Positions 10,401 through 23,000 of a stretch of 64,000 bases of DNA are shown piece after piece. This DNA is from Oasisia sp. SBJ-2009 (Eukaryota; Annelida; Polychaeta; Sabellida; Siboglinidae), in contig OZ024855.1 of NCBI GenBank assembly GCA_964017155.1, positions 1,054,001-1,118,000 of the forward strand, written 5' to 3'. The first letter of the stretch is position 1; every line of letters begins with the position of its first letter. Both the position numbers and the translations under genes were made by a program. The notes under the pieces are model-generated. The model worked only from the letters and a program-made list of their open reading frames with translations, made no database searches and was not told the origin of the DNA.

Positions 10401-10976
10401 GCAAGAGTAGGCATTCATGTACAAGTCGGGCCCACCTCAATGTTGGTATTATAACTGTATCTTTGCCAATATTTGATACTTGATTTTGTTAACTCAATCA
10501 ATTATAATCATCTTGCGCATATTAATGTTTTATATACAGCGCGTCTTAGCAGACATTTGAGGTCGAAAAGACAGCGTGGTCGGCATAAACAAATTGTTTA
10601 TTGCTCATTCCATATGCACAGCGCAGTAACATGCACCGCTGCGCTTGCGACTGGCACAAATCGCGCTGTCTTTTCGACCTCAACAGTTTGCCAAGACGCG
10701 CTGTTTATAAAACATAAATACGCGCAAGATGATTGTAATTGAATGAATTAATTTAATCAAGTATCAAATGTTGGCAAAAATACTGATATAATAGCTACTT
10801 TGAGGTGGGTCCGACTTGTACATAAGTGCCAAATAGTGAAATTCTGAACAAAAATTGAGAGTATACGTGCTTTTATGAGAGAGTGCGCGTGAAGGTACGC
10901 GCCCGCAAGAGTAGGCATTCATGTACAAGTCGGGCCCACCTCAATTTTGGTATTATAACTGTATCTTTGCCAATAT

Positions 10977-11480
10977 TTGATACTTGATTTTGTTAATTCA
11001 ATCAATTATAATCATCTTGCGCATATTAATGTTTTATATACAGCGCGTCTTAGCATACATTTGAGGTCGAAAAGACAGCGTGGTCGGCATCAACAAACTG
11101 TTTATTGCTCATTCCATATGCACAGCGCAGTAACATGCACCGCTGCGCTTGCGACTGGCACAAATCGCGCTGTCTTTTCGACCTCAACAGTTTGCCAAGA
11201 CGCGCTGTTTATAAAACATAAATACGCGCAAGATGATTGTAATTGAATTAATTAATTTAATCAAGTATCAAATGTTGGCAAAAATACTGATATAATACCA
11301 ACATTGAGGTGGGTCCGACTTGTACATAAGTGCCAAATAGTGAAATTCTGAACAAAAATTGAGAGTATACGTGCTTTTATGAGAGAGAGCGCGTGAAGGT
11401 ACGCGCCCGCAAGAGTAGGCATTCATGTACAAGTCGGGCCCACCTCAATGTTGGTATTATAACTGTATCTTTGCCAATAT
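10977..11480. repeat. chimeric unit (F left, A right)
   Basis: F-like through agcatac, catcaac (11091) and caaact (11098). From gcgcaag (11226) on it carries the right half of the second A of the 12-mer (gaattaattaat, ataccaacattg) and leads into B. The exchange lies in 11098-11226, which spans the dyad A loop. It marks the step back from HOR position 8 to position 2. Confidence 0.75.
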
Positions 11481-11984
11481 TTGATACTTGATTTTGTTAA
11501 TTCAATCAATTATAATCATCTTGCGCATATTAATGTTTTATATACTGCGCGTCTTAGCAGACATTTGAGGTCGAAAAGACAGCGTGGTCGGCATAAACAA
11601 ACTGTTTATTGCTCATTCCATATGCACAGCGCAGTAACATGCACCGCTGCCCTTGCGACTGGCACAAATCGCGCTGTCTTTTCGACCTCAACAGTTTGCC
11701 AAGACGCGCTGTTTATAAAACATAAATACGCGCAAGATGATTGTAATTGAATGAATTAATTTAATCAAGTATCAAATGTTGGCAAAAATACTGATATAAT
11801 AGCAACTTTGAGGTGGGTCCGACTTGTACATAAGTGCCAAATAGTGAAATTCTGAAAACAAATTGAGAGTATACGTGCTTTTATGAGAGAGTGCGCGTGA
11901 AGGTACGCGCCCGCAAGAGTAGGCATTCATGTACAAGTCGAGCCCACCTCAATTTTGGTATTATAACTGTATCTTTGCCAATAT
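11481..11984. repeat. chimeric unit (B with A*-type spacer)
   Basis: B-like through tatactgcg, ctgccctt and atagcaactttg (11808). The spacer is A*-like from gaaaacaaattg (11857) and leads through gtcgagccc into E. HOR position 4 has thus been skipped by an exchange between 11808 and 11857. B units at 50258 and 60839 show the same kind of junction. Confidence 0.75.
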
Positions 11985-14900
11985 TTGATACTTGATTTTG
12001 TTAACTCAATCAATTATAATAATCTTGCGCATATTAATGTTTTATATACAGCGCGTCTTAGCAGACATTTGAGGTCGAAAAGACAGCGTGGTCGGCATAA
12101 ACAAACTGTTTATTGCTCATTCCATATGCACAGCGCAGTAACATGCACCGCTGCCCTTGCGACTGGCACAAATCGCGCTGTCTTTTCGACCTCAACAGTT
12201 TGCCAAGACGCGCTGTTTATAAAACATAAATACGCGCAAGATGATTGTAATTGAATTAATTAATTTAATCAAGTATCAAATGTTGGCAAAAATACTGATA
12301 TAATAGCTACTTTGAGGTGGGTCCGACTTGTACATAAGTGCCAAATAGTGAAATTCTGAACAAAAATTGAGAGTATACGTGCTTTTATGAGAGAGTGCGC
12401 GTGAAGGTACGCGCCCGCAAGAGTAGGCATTCATGTACAAGTCGGGCCCACCTCAATTTTGGTATTATAACTGTATCTTTGCCAATATTTGATACTTGAT
12501 TTTGTTAATTCAATCAATTATAATCATCTTGCGCATATTAATGTTTTATATACAGCGCGTCTTAGCATACATTTGAGGTCGAAAAGACAGCGTGGTCGGC
12601 ATCAACAAACTGTTTATTGCTCATTCCATATGCACAGCGCAGTAACATGCACCGCTGCGCTTGCGACTGGCACAAATCGCGCTGTCTTTTCGACCTCAAC
12701 AGTTTGCCAAGACGCGCTGTTTATAAAACATAAATACCCGCAAGATGATTGTAATTGAATGAATTAATTTAATCAAGTATCAAATGTTGGCAAAAATACT
12801 GATATAATAGCAACTTTGAGGTGGGTCCGACTTGTACATAAGTGCCAAATAGTGAAATTCTGAACAAAAATTGAGAGTATACGTGCTTTTATGAGAGAGT
12901 GCGCGTGAAGGTACGCGCCCGCAAGAGTAGGCATTCATGTACAAGTCGGGCCCACCTCAATGTTGGTATTATAACTGTATCTTTGCCAATATTTGATACT
13001 TGATTTTGTTAACTCAATCAATTATAATCATCTTGCGCATATTAATGTTTTATATACAGCGCGTCTTAGCAGACATTTGAGGTCGAAAAGACAGCGTGGT
13101 CGGCATAAACAAATTGTTTATTGCTCATTCCATATGCACAGCGCAGTAACATGCACCGCTGCGCTTGCGACTGGCACAAATCGCGCTGTCTTTTCGACCT
13201 CAACAGTTTGCCAAGACGCGCTGTTTATAAAACATAAATACGCGCAAGATGATTGTAATTGAATGAATTAATTTAATCAAGTATCAAATGTTGGCAAAAA
13301 TACTGATATAATAGCTACTTTGAGGTGGGTCCGACTTGTACATAAGTGCCAAATAGTGAAATTCTGAACAAAAATTGAGAGTATACGTGCTTTTATGAGA
13401 GAGTGCGCGTGAAGGTACGCGCCCGCAAGAGTAGGCATTCATGTACAAGTCGGGCCCACCTCAATTTTGGTATTATAACTGTATCTTTGCCAATATTTGA
13501 TACTTGATTTTGTTAATTCAATCAATTATAATCATCTTGCGCATATTAATGTTTTATATACAGCGCGTCTTAGCATACATTTGAGGTCGAAAAGACAGCG
13601 TGGTCGGCATCAACAAACTGTTTATTGCTCATTCCATATGCACAGCGCAGTAACATGCACCGCTGCGCTTGCGACTGGCACAAATCGCGCTGTCTTTTCG
13701 ACCTCAACAGTTTGCCAAGACGCGCTGTTTATAAAACATAAATACTCGCAAGATGATTGTAATTGAATGAATTAATTTAATCAAGTATCAAATGTTGGCA
13801 AAAATACTGATATAATCGCAACTTTGAGGTGGGTCCGACTTGTACATAAGTGCCAAATAGTGAAATTCTGAACAAAAATTGAGAGTATACGTGCTTTTAT
13901 GAGAGAGAGCGCGTGAAGGTACGCGCCCGCAAAAGTAGGCATTCATGTACAAGTCGGGCCCACCTCAATTTTGGTATTATAACTGTATCTTTGCCAATAT
14001 TTGATACTTGATTTTGTTAACTCAATCAATTATAATCATCTTGCGCATATTAATGTTTTATATACAGCGCGTCTTAGCAGACATTTGAGGTCGAAAAAAC
14101 AGCGTGGTCGGCATAAACAAACTGTTTATTGCTCATTCCATATGCACAGCGCAGTAACATGCACCGCTGCGCTTGCGACTGGCACAAATCGCGCTGTCTT
14201 TTCGACCTCAACAGTTTGCCAAGACGCGCTGTTTATAAAACATAAATACGGGCAAGATGATTGTAATTGAATGAATTAATTTAATCAAGTATCAAATGTT
14301 GGCAAAAATACTGATATAATAGCAACTTTGAGTTGGTCCGACTTGTACATAAGTGCCAAATAGTGAAATTCTGAACAAAAATTGAGAGTATACGTGCTTT
14401 TATGAGAGAGTGCGCGTGAAGGTACGCGCCCGCAAGAGTAGGCATTCATGTACAAGTCGGGCCCACCTCAATGTTGGTATTATAACTGTATCTTTGCCAA
14501 TATTTGATACTTGATTTTGTTAATTCAATCAATTATAATCATCTTGCGCATATTAATGTTTTATATACAGCGCGTCTTAGCAGACATTTGAGGTCGAAAA
14601 GACAGCGTGGTCGGCATAAACAAATTGTTTATTGCTCATTCCATATGCACAGCGCAGTAACATGCACCGCTGCGCTTGCGACTGGCACAAATCGCGCTGT
14701 CTTTTCGACCTCAACAGTTTGCCAAGACGCGCTGTTTATAAAACATAAATACGCGCAAGATGATTGTAATTGAATGAATTAATTTAATCAAGTATCAAAT
14801 GTTGGCAAAAATACTGATATAATACCAACATTGAGGTGGGTCCGACTTGTACATAAGTGCCAAATAGTGAAATTCTGAACAAAAATTGAGAGTATACGTG

Positions 14901-15511
14901 CTTTTATGAGAGAGAGCGCGTGAAGGTACGCGCCCGCAAGAGTAGGCATTCATGTACAAGTCGGGCCCACCTCAATGTTGGTATTATAACTGTATCTTTG
15001 CCAATATTTGATACTTGATTTTGTTAATTCAATCAATTATAATCATCTTGCGCATATTAATGTTTTATATACAGCGCGTCTTAGCATACATTTGAGGTCG
15101 AAAAGACAGCGTGGTCGGCATCAACAAACTGTTTATTGCTCATTCCATATGCACAGCGCAGTAACATGCACCGCTGCGCTTGCGACTGGCACAAATCGCG
15201 CTGTCTTTTCGACCTCAACAGTTTGCCAAGACGCGCTGTTTATAAAACATAAATACTCGCAAGATGATTGTAATTGAATGAATTAATTTAATCAAGTATC
15301 AAATGTTGGCAAAAATACTGATATAATAGCAACTTTGAGGTGGGTCCGACTTGTACATAAGTGCCAAATAGTGAAATTCTGAACAAAAATTGAGAGTATA
15401 CGTGCTTTTATGAGAGAGAGCGCGTGAAGGTACGCGCCCGCAAAAGTAGGCATTCATGTACAAGTCGGGCCCACCTCAATTTTGGTATTATAACTGTATC
15501 TTTGCCAATAT

Positions 15512-16015
15512 TTGATACTTGATTTTGTTAACTCAATCAATTATAATCATCTTGCGCATATTAATGTTTTATATACAGCGCGTCTTAGCAGACATTTGAG
15601 GTCGAAAAAACAGCGTGGTCGGCATAAACAAACTGTTTATTGCTCATTCCATATGCACAGCGCAGTAACATGCACCGCTGCGCTTGCGACTGGCACAAAT
15701 CGCGCTGTCTTTTCGACCTCAACAGTTTGCCAAGACGCGCTGTTTATAAAACATAAATACGCGCAAGATGATTGTAATTGAATGAATTAATTTAATCAAG
15801 TATCAAATGTTGGCAAAAATACTGATATAATAGCAACTTTGAGGTGGGTCCGACTTGTACATAAGTGCCAAATAGTGAAATTCTGAAAACAAATTGAGAG
15901 TATACGTGCTTTTATGAGAGAGTGCGCGTGAAGGTACGCGCCCGCAAGAGTAGGCATTCATGTACAAGTCGAGCCCACCTCAATTTTGGTATTATAACTG
16001 TATCTTTGCCAATAT
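15512..16015. repeat. chimeric unit (D with A*-type spacer)
   Basis: D-like through gaaaaaacag and atagcaactttg, then gaaaacaaattg and gtcgagccc leading into E. This joins HOR position 12 to position 5 and explains why the following copy lacks positions 1-4. The exchange is confined to roughly 15840-15890, between the right-arm patch and the spacer. Confidence 0.75.
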
Positions 16016-19000
16016 TTGATACTTGATTTTGTTAACTCAATCAATTATAATAATCTTGCGCATATTAATGTTTTATATACAGCGCGTCTTAGCAGACATT
16101 TGAGGTCGAAAAGACAGCGTGGTCGGCATAAACAAACTGTTTATTGCTCATTCCATATGCACAGCGCAGTAACATGCACCGCTGCGCTTGCGACTGGCAC
16201 AAATCGCGCTGTCTTTTCGACCTCAACAGTTTGCCAAGACGCGCTGTTTATAAAACATAAATACGCGCAAGATGATTGTAATTGAATTAATTAATTTAAT
16301 CAAGTATCAAATGTTGGCAAAAATACTGATATAATAGCTACTTTGAGGTGGGTCCGACTTGTACATAAGTGCCAAATAGTGAAATTCTGAACAAAAATTG
16401 AGAGTATACGTGCTTTTATGAGAGAGTGCGCGTGAAGGTACGCGCCCGCAAGAGTAGGCATTCATGTACAAGTCGGGCCCACCTCAATTTTGGTATTATA
16501 ACTGTATCTTTGCCAATATTTGATACTTGATTTTGTTAATTCAATCAATTATAATCATCTTGCGCATATTAATGTTTTATATACAGCGCGTCTTAGCATA
16601 CATTTGAGGTCGGAAAGACAGCGTGGTCGGCATCAACAAACTGTTTATTGCTCATTCCATATGCACAGCGCAGTAACATGCACCGCTGCGCTTGCGACTG
16701 GCACAAATCGCGCTGTCTTTTCGACCTCAACAGTTTGCCAAGACGCGCTGTTTATAAAACATAAATACGCGCAAGATGATTGTAATTGAATGAATTAATT
16801 TAATCAAGTATCAAATGTTGGCAAAAATACTGATATAATAGCAACTTTGAGGTGGGTCCGACTTGTACATAAGTGCCAAATAGTGAAATTCTGAACAAAA
16901 ATTGAGAGTATACGTGCTTTTATGAGAGAGTGCGCGTGAAGGTACGCGCCCGCAAGAGTAGGCATTCATGTACAAGTCGGGCCCACCTCAATGTTGGTAT
17001 TATAACTGTATCTTTGCCAATATTTGATACTTGATTTTGTTAATTCAATCAATTATAATCATCTTGCGCATATTAATGTTTTATATACAGCGCGTCTTAG
17101 CAGACATTTGAGGTCGAAAAGACAGCGTGGTCGGCATAAACAAATTGTTTATTGCTCATTCCATATGCACAGCGCAGTAACATGCACCGCTGCGCTTGCG
17201 ACTGGCACAAATCGCGCTGTCTTTTCGACCTCAACAGTTTGCCAAGACGCGCTGTTTATAAAACATAAATACGCGCAAGATGATTGTAATTGAATGAATT
17301 AATTTAATCAAGTATCAAATGTTGGCAAAAATACTGATATAATAGCTACTTTGAGGTGGGTCCGACTTGTACATAAGTGCCAAATAGTGAAATTCTGAAC
17401 AAAAATTGAGAGTATACGTGCTTTTATGAGAGAGTGCGCGTGAAGGTACGCGCCCGCAAGAGTAGGCATTCATGTACAAGTCGGGCCCACCTCAATTTTG
17501 GTATTATAACTGTATCTTTGCCAATATTTGATACTTGATTTTGTTAATTCAATCAATTATAATCATCTTGCGCATATTAATGTTTTATATACAGCGCGTC
17601 TTAGCATACATTTGAGGTCGAAAAGACAGCGTGGTCGGCATCAACAAACTGTTTATTGCTCATTCCATATGCACAGCGCAGTAACATGCACCGCTGCGCT
17701 TGCGACTGGCACAAATCGCGCTGTCTTTTCGACCTCAACAGTTTGCCAAGACGCGCTGTTTATAAAACATAAATACTCGCAAGATGATTGTAATTGAATG
17801 AATTAATTTAATCAAGTATCAAATGTTGGCAAAAATACTGATATAATCGCAACTTTGAGGTGGGTCCGACTTGTACATAAGTGCCAAATAGTGAAATTCT
17901 GAACAAAAATTGAGAGTATACGTGCTTTTATGAGAGAGAGCGCGTGAAGGTACGCGCCCGCAAAAGTAGGCATTCATGTACAAGTCGGGCCCACCTCAAT
18001 TTTGGTATTATAACTGTATCTTTGCCAATATTTGATACTTGATTTTGTTAACTCAATCAATTATAATCATCTTGCGCATATTAATGTTTTATATACAGCG
18101 CGTCTTAGCAGACATTTGAGGTCGAAAAAACAGCGTGGTCGGCATAAACAAACTGTTTATTGCTCATTCCATATGCACAGCGCAGTAACATGCACCGCTG
18201 CGCTTGCGACTGGCACAAATCGCGCTGTCTTTTCGACCTCAACAGTTTGCCAAGACGCGCTGTTTATAAAACATAAATACGGGCAAGATGATTGTAATTG
18301 AATGAATTAATTTAATCAAGTATCAAATGTTGGCAAAAATACTGATATAATAGCAACTTTGAGTTGGTCCGACTTGTACATAAGTGCCAAATAGTGAAAT
18401 TCTGAACCAAAATTGAGAGTATACGTGCTTTTATGAGAGAGTGCGCGTGAAGGTACGCGCCCGCAAGAGTAGGCATTCATGTACAAGTCGGGCCCACCTC
18501 AATGTTGGTATTATAACTGTATCTTTGCCAATATTTGATACTTGATTTTGTTAATTCAATCAATTATAATCATCTTGCGCATATTAATGTTTTATATACA
18601 GCGCGTCTTAGCAGACATTTGAGGTCGAAAAGACAGCGTGGTCGGCATAAACAAATTGTTTATTGCTCATTCCATATGCACAGCGCAGTAACATGCACCG
18701 CTGCGCTTGCGACTGGCACAAATCGCGCTGTCTTTTCGACCTCAACAGTTTGCCAAGACGCGCTGTTTATAAAACATAAATACGCGCAAGATGATTGTAA
18801 TTGAATGAATTAATTTAATCAAGTATCAAATGTTGGCAAAAATACTGATATAATACCAACATTGAGGTGGGTCCGACTTGTACATAAGTGCCAAATAGTG
18901 AAATTCTGAACAAAAATTGAGAGTATACGTGCTTTTATGAGAGAGAGCGCGTGAAGGTACGCGCCCGCAAGAGTAGGCATTCATGTACAAGTCGGGCCCA

Positions 19001-20046
19001 CCTCAATGTTGGTATTATAACTGTATCTTTGCCAATATTTGATACTTGATTTTGTTAATTCAATCAATTATAATCATCTTGCGCATATTAATGTTTTATA
19101 TACAGCGCGTCTTAGCATACATTTGAGGTCGAAAAGACAGCGTGGTCGGCATCAACAAACTGTTTATTGCTCATTCCATATGCACAGCGCAGTAACATGC
19201 ACCGCTGCGCTTGCGACTGGCACAAATCGCGCTGTCTTTTCGACCTCAACAGTTTGCCAAGACGCGCTGTTTATAAAACATAAATACTCGCAAGATGATT
19301 GTAATTGAATGAATTAATTTAATCAAGTATCAAATGTTGGCAAAAATACTGATATAATAGCAACTTTGAGGTGGGTCCGACTTGTACATAAGTGCCAAAT
19401 AGTGAAATTCTGAACAAAAATTGAGAGTATACGTGCTTTTATGAGAGAGAGCGCGTGAAGGTACGCGCCCGCAAAAGTAGGCATTCATGTACAAGTCGGG
19501 CCCACCTCAATTTTGGTATTATAACTGTATCTTTGCCAATATTTGATACTTGATTTTGTTAACTCAATCAATTATAATCATCTTGCGCATATTAATGTTT
19601 TATATACAGCGCGTCTTAGCAGACATTTGAGGTCGAAAAAACAGCGTGGTCGGCATAAACAAACTGTTTATTGCTCATTCCATATGCACAGCGCAGTAAC
19701 ATGCACCGCTGCGCTTGCGACTGGCACAAATCGCGCTGTCTTTTCGACCTCAACAGTTTGCCAAGACGCGCTGTTTATAAAACATAAATACGCGCAAGAT
19801 GATTGTAATTGAATGAATTAATTTAATCAAGTATCAAATGTTGGCAAAAATACTGATATAATAGCAACTTTGAGGTGGGTCCGACTTGTACATAAGTGCC
19901 AAATAGTGAAATTCTGAACAAAAATTGAGAGTATACGTGCTTTTATGAGAGAGTGCGCGTGAAGGTACGCGCCCGCAAGAGTAGGCATTCATGTACAAGT
20001 CGGGCCCACCTCAATGTTGGTATTATAACTGTATCTTTGCCAATAT
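16016..20046. repeat. 12-unit HOR, partial copy (positions 5-12)
   Basis: Units: 16016 E, 16520 F, 17024 A, 17528 F, 18032 Dg, 18535 A, 19039 F, 19543 D. It matches 22063-26093 at an offset of exactly 6047 bp and 11985-16015 at 4031 bp. Private changes noticed: gtcggaaag in the F unit at 16520 and gaaccaaaatt near 18406. Confidence 0.88.
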
Positions 20047-23000
20047 TTGATACTTGATTTTGTTAATTCAATCAATTATAATCATCTTGCGCATATTAAT
20101 GTTTTATATACAGCGCGTCTTAGCAGACATTTGAGGTCGAAAAGACAGCGTGGTCGGCATAAACAAATTGTTTATTGCTCATTCCATATGCACAGCGCAG
20201 TAACATGCACCGCTGCGCTTGCGACTGGCACAAATCGCGCTGTCTTTTCGACCTCAACAGTTTGCCAAGACGCGCTGTTTATAAAACATAAATACACGCA
20301 AGATGATTGTAATTGAATGAATTAATTTAATCAAGTATCAAATGTTGGCAAAAATACTGATATAATAGCAACTTTGAGGTGGGTCCGACTTGTACATAAG
20401 TGCCAAATAGTGAAATTCTGAACAAAAATTGAGAGTATACGTGCTTTTATGAGAGAGTGCGCGTGAAGGTACGCGCCCGCAAGAGTAGGCATTCATGTAC
20501 AAGTCGGGCCCACCTCAATGTTGGTATTATAACTGTATCTTTGCCAATATTTGATACTTGATTTTGTTAATTCAATCAATTATAATCATCTTGCGCATAT
20601 TAATGTTTTATATACAGCGCGTCTTAGCAGACATTTGAGGTCGAAAAGACAGCGTGGTCGGCATAAACAAATTGTTTATTGCTCATTCCATATGCACAGC
20701 GCAGTGACATGCACCGCTGCGCTTGCGACTGGCACAAATCGCGCTGTCTTTTCGACCTCAACAGTTTGCCAAGACGCGCTGTTTATAAAACATAAATACG
20801 CGCAAGATGATTGTAATTGAATTAATTAATTTAATCAAGTATCAAATGTTGGCAAAAATACTGATATAATACCAACATTGAGGTGGGTCCGACTTGTACA
20901 TAAGTGCCAAATAGTGAAATTCTGAACAAAAATTGAGAGTATACGTGCTTTTATGAGAGAGAGCGCGTGAAGGTACGCGCCCGCAAGAGTAGGCATTCAT
21001 GTACAAGTCGGGCCCACCTCAATGTTGGTATTATAACTGTATCTTTGCCAATATTTGATACTTGATTTTGTTAATTCAATCAATTATAATCATCTTGCGC
21101 ATATTAATGTTTTATATACTGCGCGTCTTAGCAGACATTTGAGGTCGAAAAAACAGCGTGGTCGGCATAAACAAACTGTTTATTGCTCATTCCATATGCA
21201 CAGCGCAGTAACATGCACCGCTGCCCTTGCGACTGGCACAAATCGCGCTGTCTTTTCGACCTCAACAGTTTGCCAAGACGCGCTGTTTATAAAACATAAA
21301 TACGCGCAAGATGATTGTAATTGAATGAATTAATTTAATCAAGTATCAAATGTTGGCAAAAATACTGATATAATAGCAACTTTGAGGTGGGTCCGACTTG
21401 TACATAAGTGCCAAATAGTGAAATTCTGAACAAAAATTGAGAGTATACGTGCTTTTATGAGAGAGTGCGCGTGAAGGTACGCGCCCGCAAGAGTAGGCAT
21501 TCATGTACAAGTCGGGCCCACCTCAATGTTGGTATTATAACTGTATCTTTGCCAATATTTGATACTTGATTTTGTTAATTCAATCAATTATAATCATCTT
21601 GCGCATATTAATGTTTTATATACAGCGCGTCTTAGCAGACATTTGAGGTCGAAAAGGCAGCGTGGTCGGCATAAACAAATTGTTTATTGCTCATTCCATA
21701 TGCACAGCGCAGTAACATGCACCGCTGCGCTTGCGACTGGCACAAATCGCGCTGTCTTTTCGACCTCAACAGTTTGCCAAGACGCGCTGTTTATAAAACA
21801 TAAATACGCGCAAGATGATTGTAATTGAATGAATTAATTTAATCAAGTATCAAATGTTGGCAAAAATACTGATATAATACCAACATTGAGGTGGGTCCGA
21901 CTTGTACATAAGTGCCAAATAGTGAAATTCTGAAAACAAATTGAGAGTATACGTGCTTTTATGAGAGAGTGCGCGTGAAGGTACGCGCCCGCAAGAGTAG
22001 GCATTCATGTACAAGTCGAGCCCACCTCAATTTTGGTATTATAACTGTATCTTTGCCAATATTTGATACTTGATTTTGTTAACTCAATCAATTATAATAA
22101 TCTTGCGCATATTAATGTTTTATATACAGCGCGTCTTAGCAGACATTTGAGGTCGAAAAGACAGCGTGGTCGGCATAAACAAACTGTTTATTGCTCATTC
22201 CATATGCACAGCGCAGTAACATGCACCGCTGCGCTTGCGACTGGCACAAATCGCGCTGTCTTTTCGACCTCAACAGTTTGCCAAGACGCGCTGTTTATAA
22301 AACATAAATACGCGCAAGATGATTGTAATTGAATTAATTAATTTAATCAAGTATCAAATGTTGGCAAAAATACTGATATAATAGCTACTTTGAGGTGGGT
22401 CCGACTTGTACATAAGTGCCAAATAGTGAAATTCTGAACAAAAATTGAGAGTATACGTGCTTTTATGAGAGAGTGCGCGTGAAGGTACGCGCCCGCAAGA
22501 GTAGGCATTCATGTACAAGTCGGGCCCACCTCAATTTTGGTATTATAACTGTATCTTTGCCAATATTTGATACTTGATTTTGTTAATTCAATCAATTATA
22601 ATCATCTTGCGCATATTAATGTTTTATATACAGCGCGTCTTAGCATACATTTGAGGTCGAAAAGACAGCGTGGTCGGCATCAACAAACTGTTTATTGCTC
22701 ATTCCATATGCACAGCGCAGTAACATGCACCGCTGCGCTTGCGACTGGCACAAATCGCGCTGTCTTTTCGACCTCAACAGTTTGCCAAGACGCGCTGTTT
22801 ATAAAACATAAATACGCGCAAGATGATTGTAATTGAATGAATTAATTTAATCAAGTATCAAATGTTGGCAAAAATACTGATATAATAGCAACTTTGAGGT
22901 GGGTCCGACTTGTACATAAGTGCCAAATAGTGAAATTCTGAACAAAAATTGAGAGTATACGTGCTTTTATGAGAGAGTGCGCGTGAAGGTACGCGCCCGC

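Larger units (their letters stand above)
7449..16015. repeat. rearranged copy of the 12-unit HOR, 17 units
   Basis: Units: 7449 A, 7953 A, 8457 B, 8961 A*, 9465 E, 9969 F, 10473 A, 10977 F/A, 11481 B, 11985 E, 12489 F, 12993 A, 13497 F, 14001 Dg, 14504 A, 15008 F, 15512 D. Numbering the 12-mer as A A B A* E F A F Dg A F D, this reads positions 1-7, half of 8, back to the right half of 2, then 3, then 5-12, with 4 skipped. E-F-A at 9465 and 11985 are 2520 bp apart and share acccgcaag in F and ctgccctt in E, both seen only here. Length is 17 x 504 minus 1. Confidence 0.82.

Noticed and set aside
21055..21558. Gene conversion of a B unit by D (gaaaaaacag within an otherwise B unit)
   Set aside because: Only one base (21152) differs from other B units, so an independent point change is equally likely.
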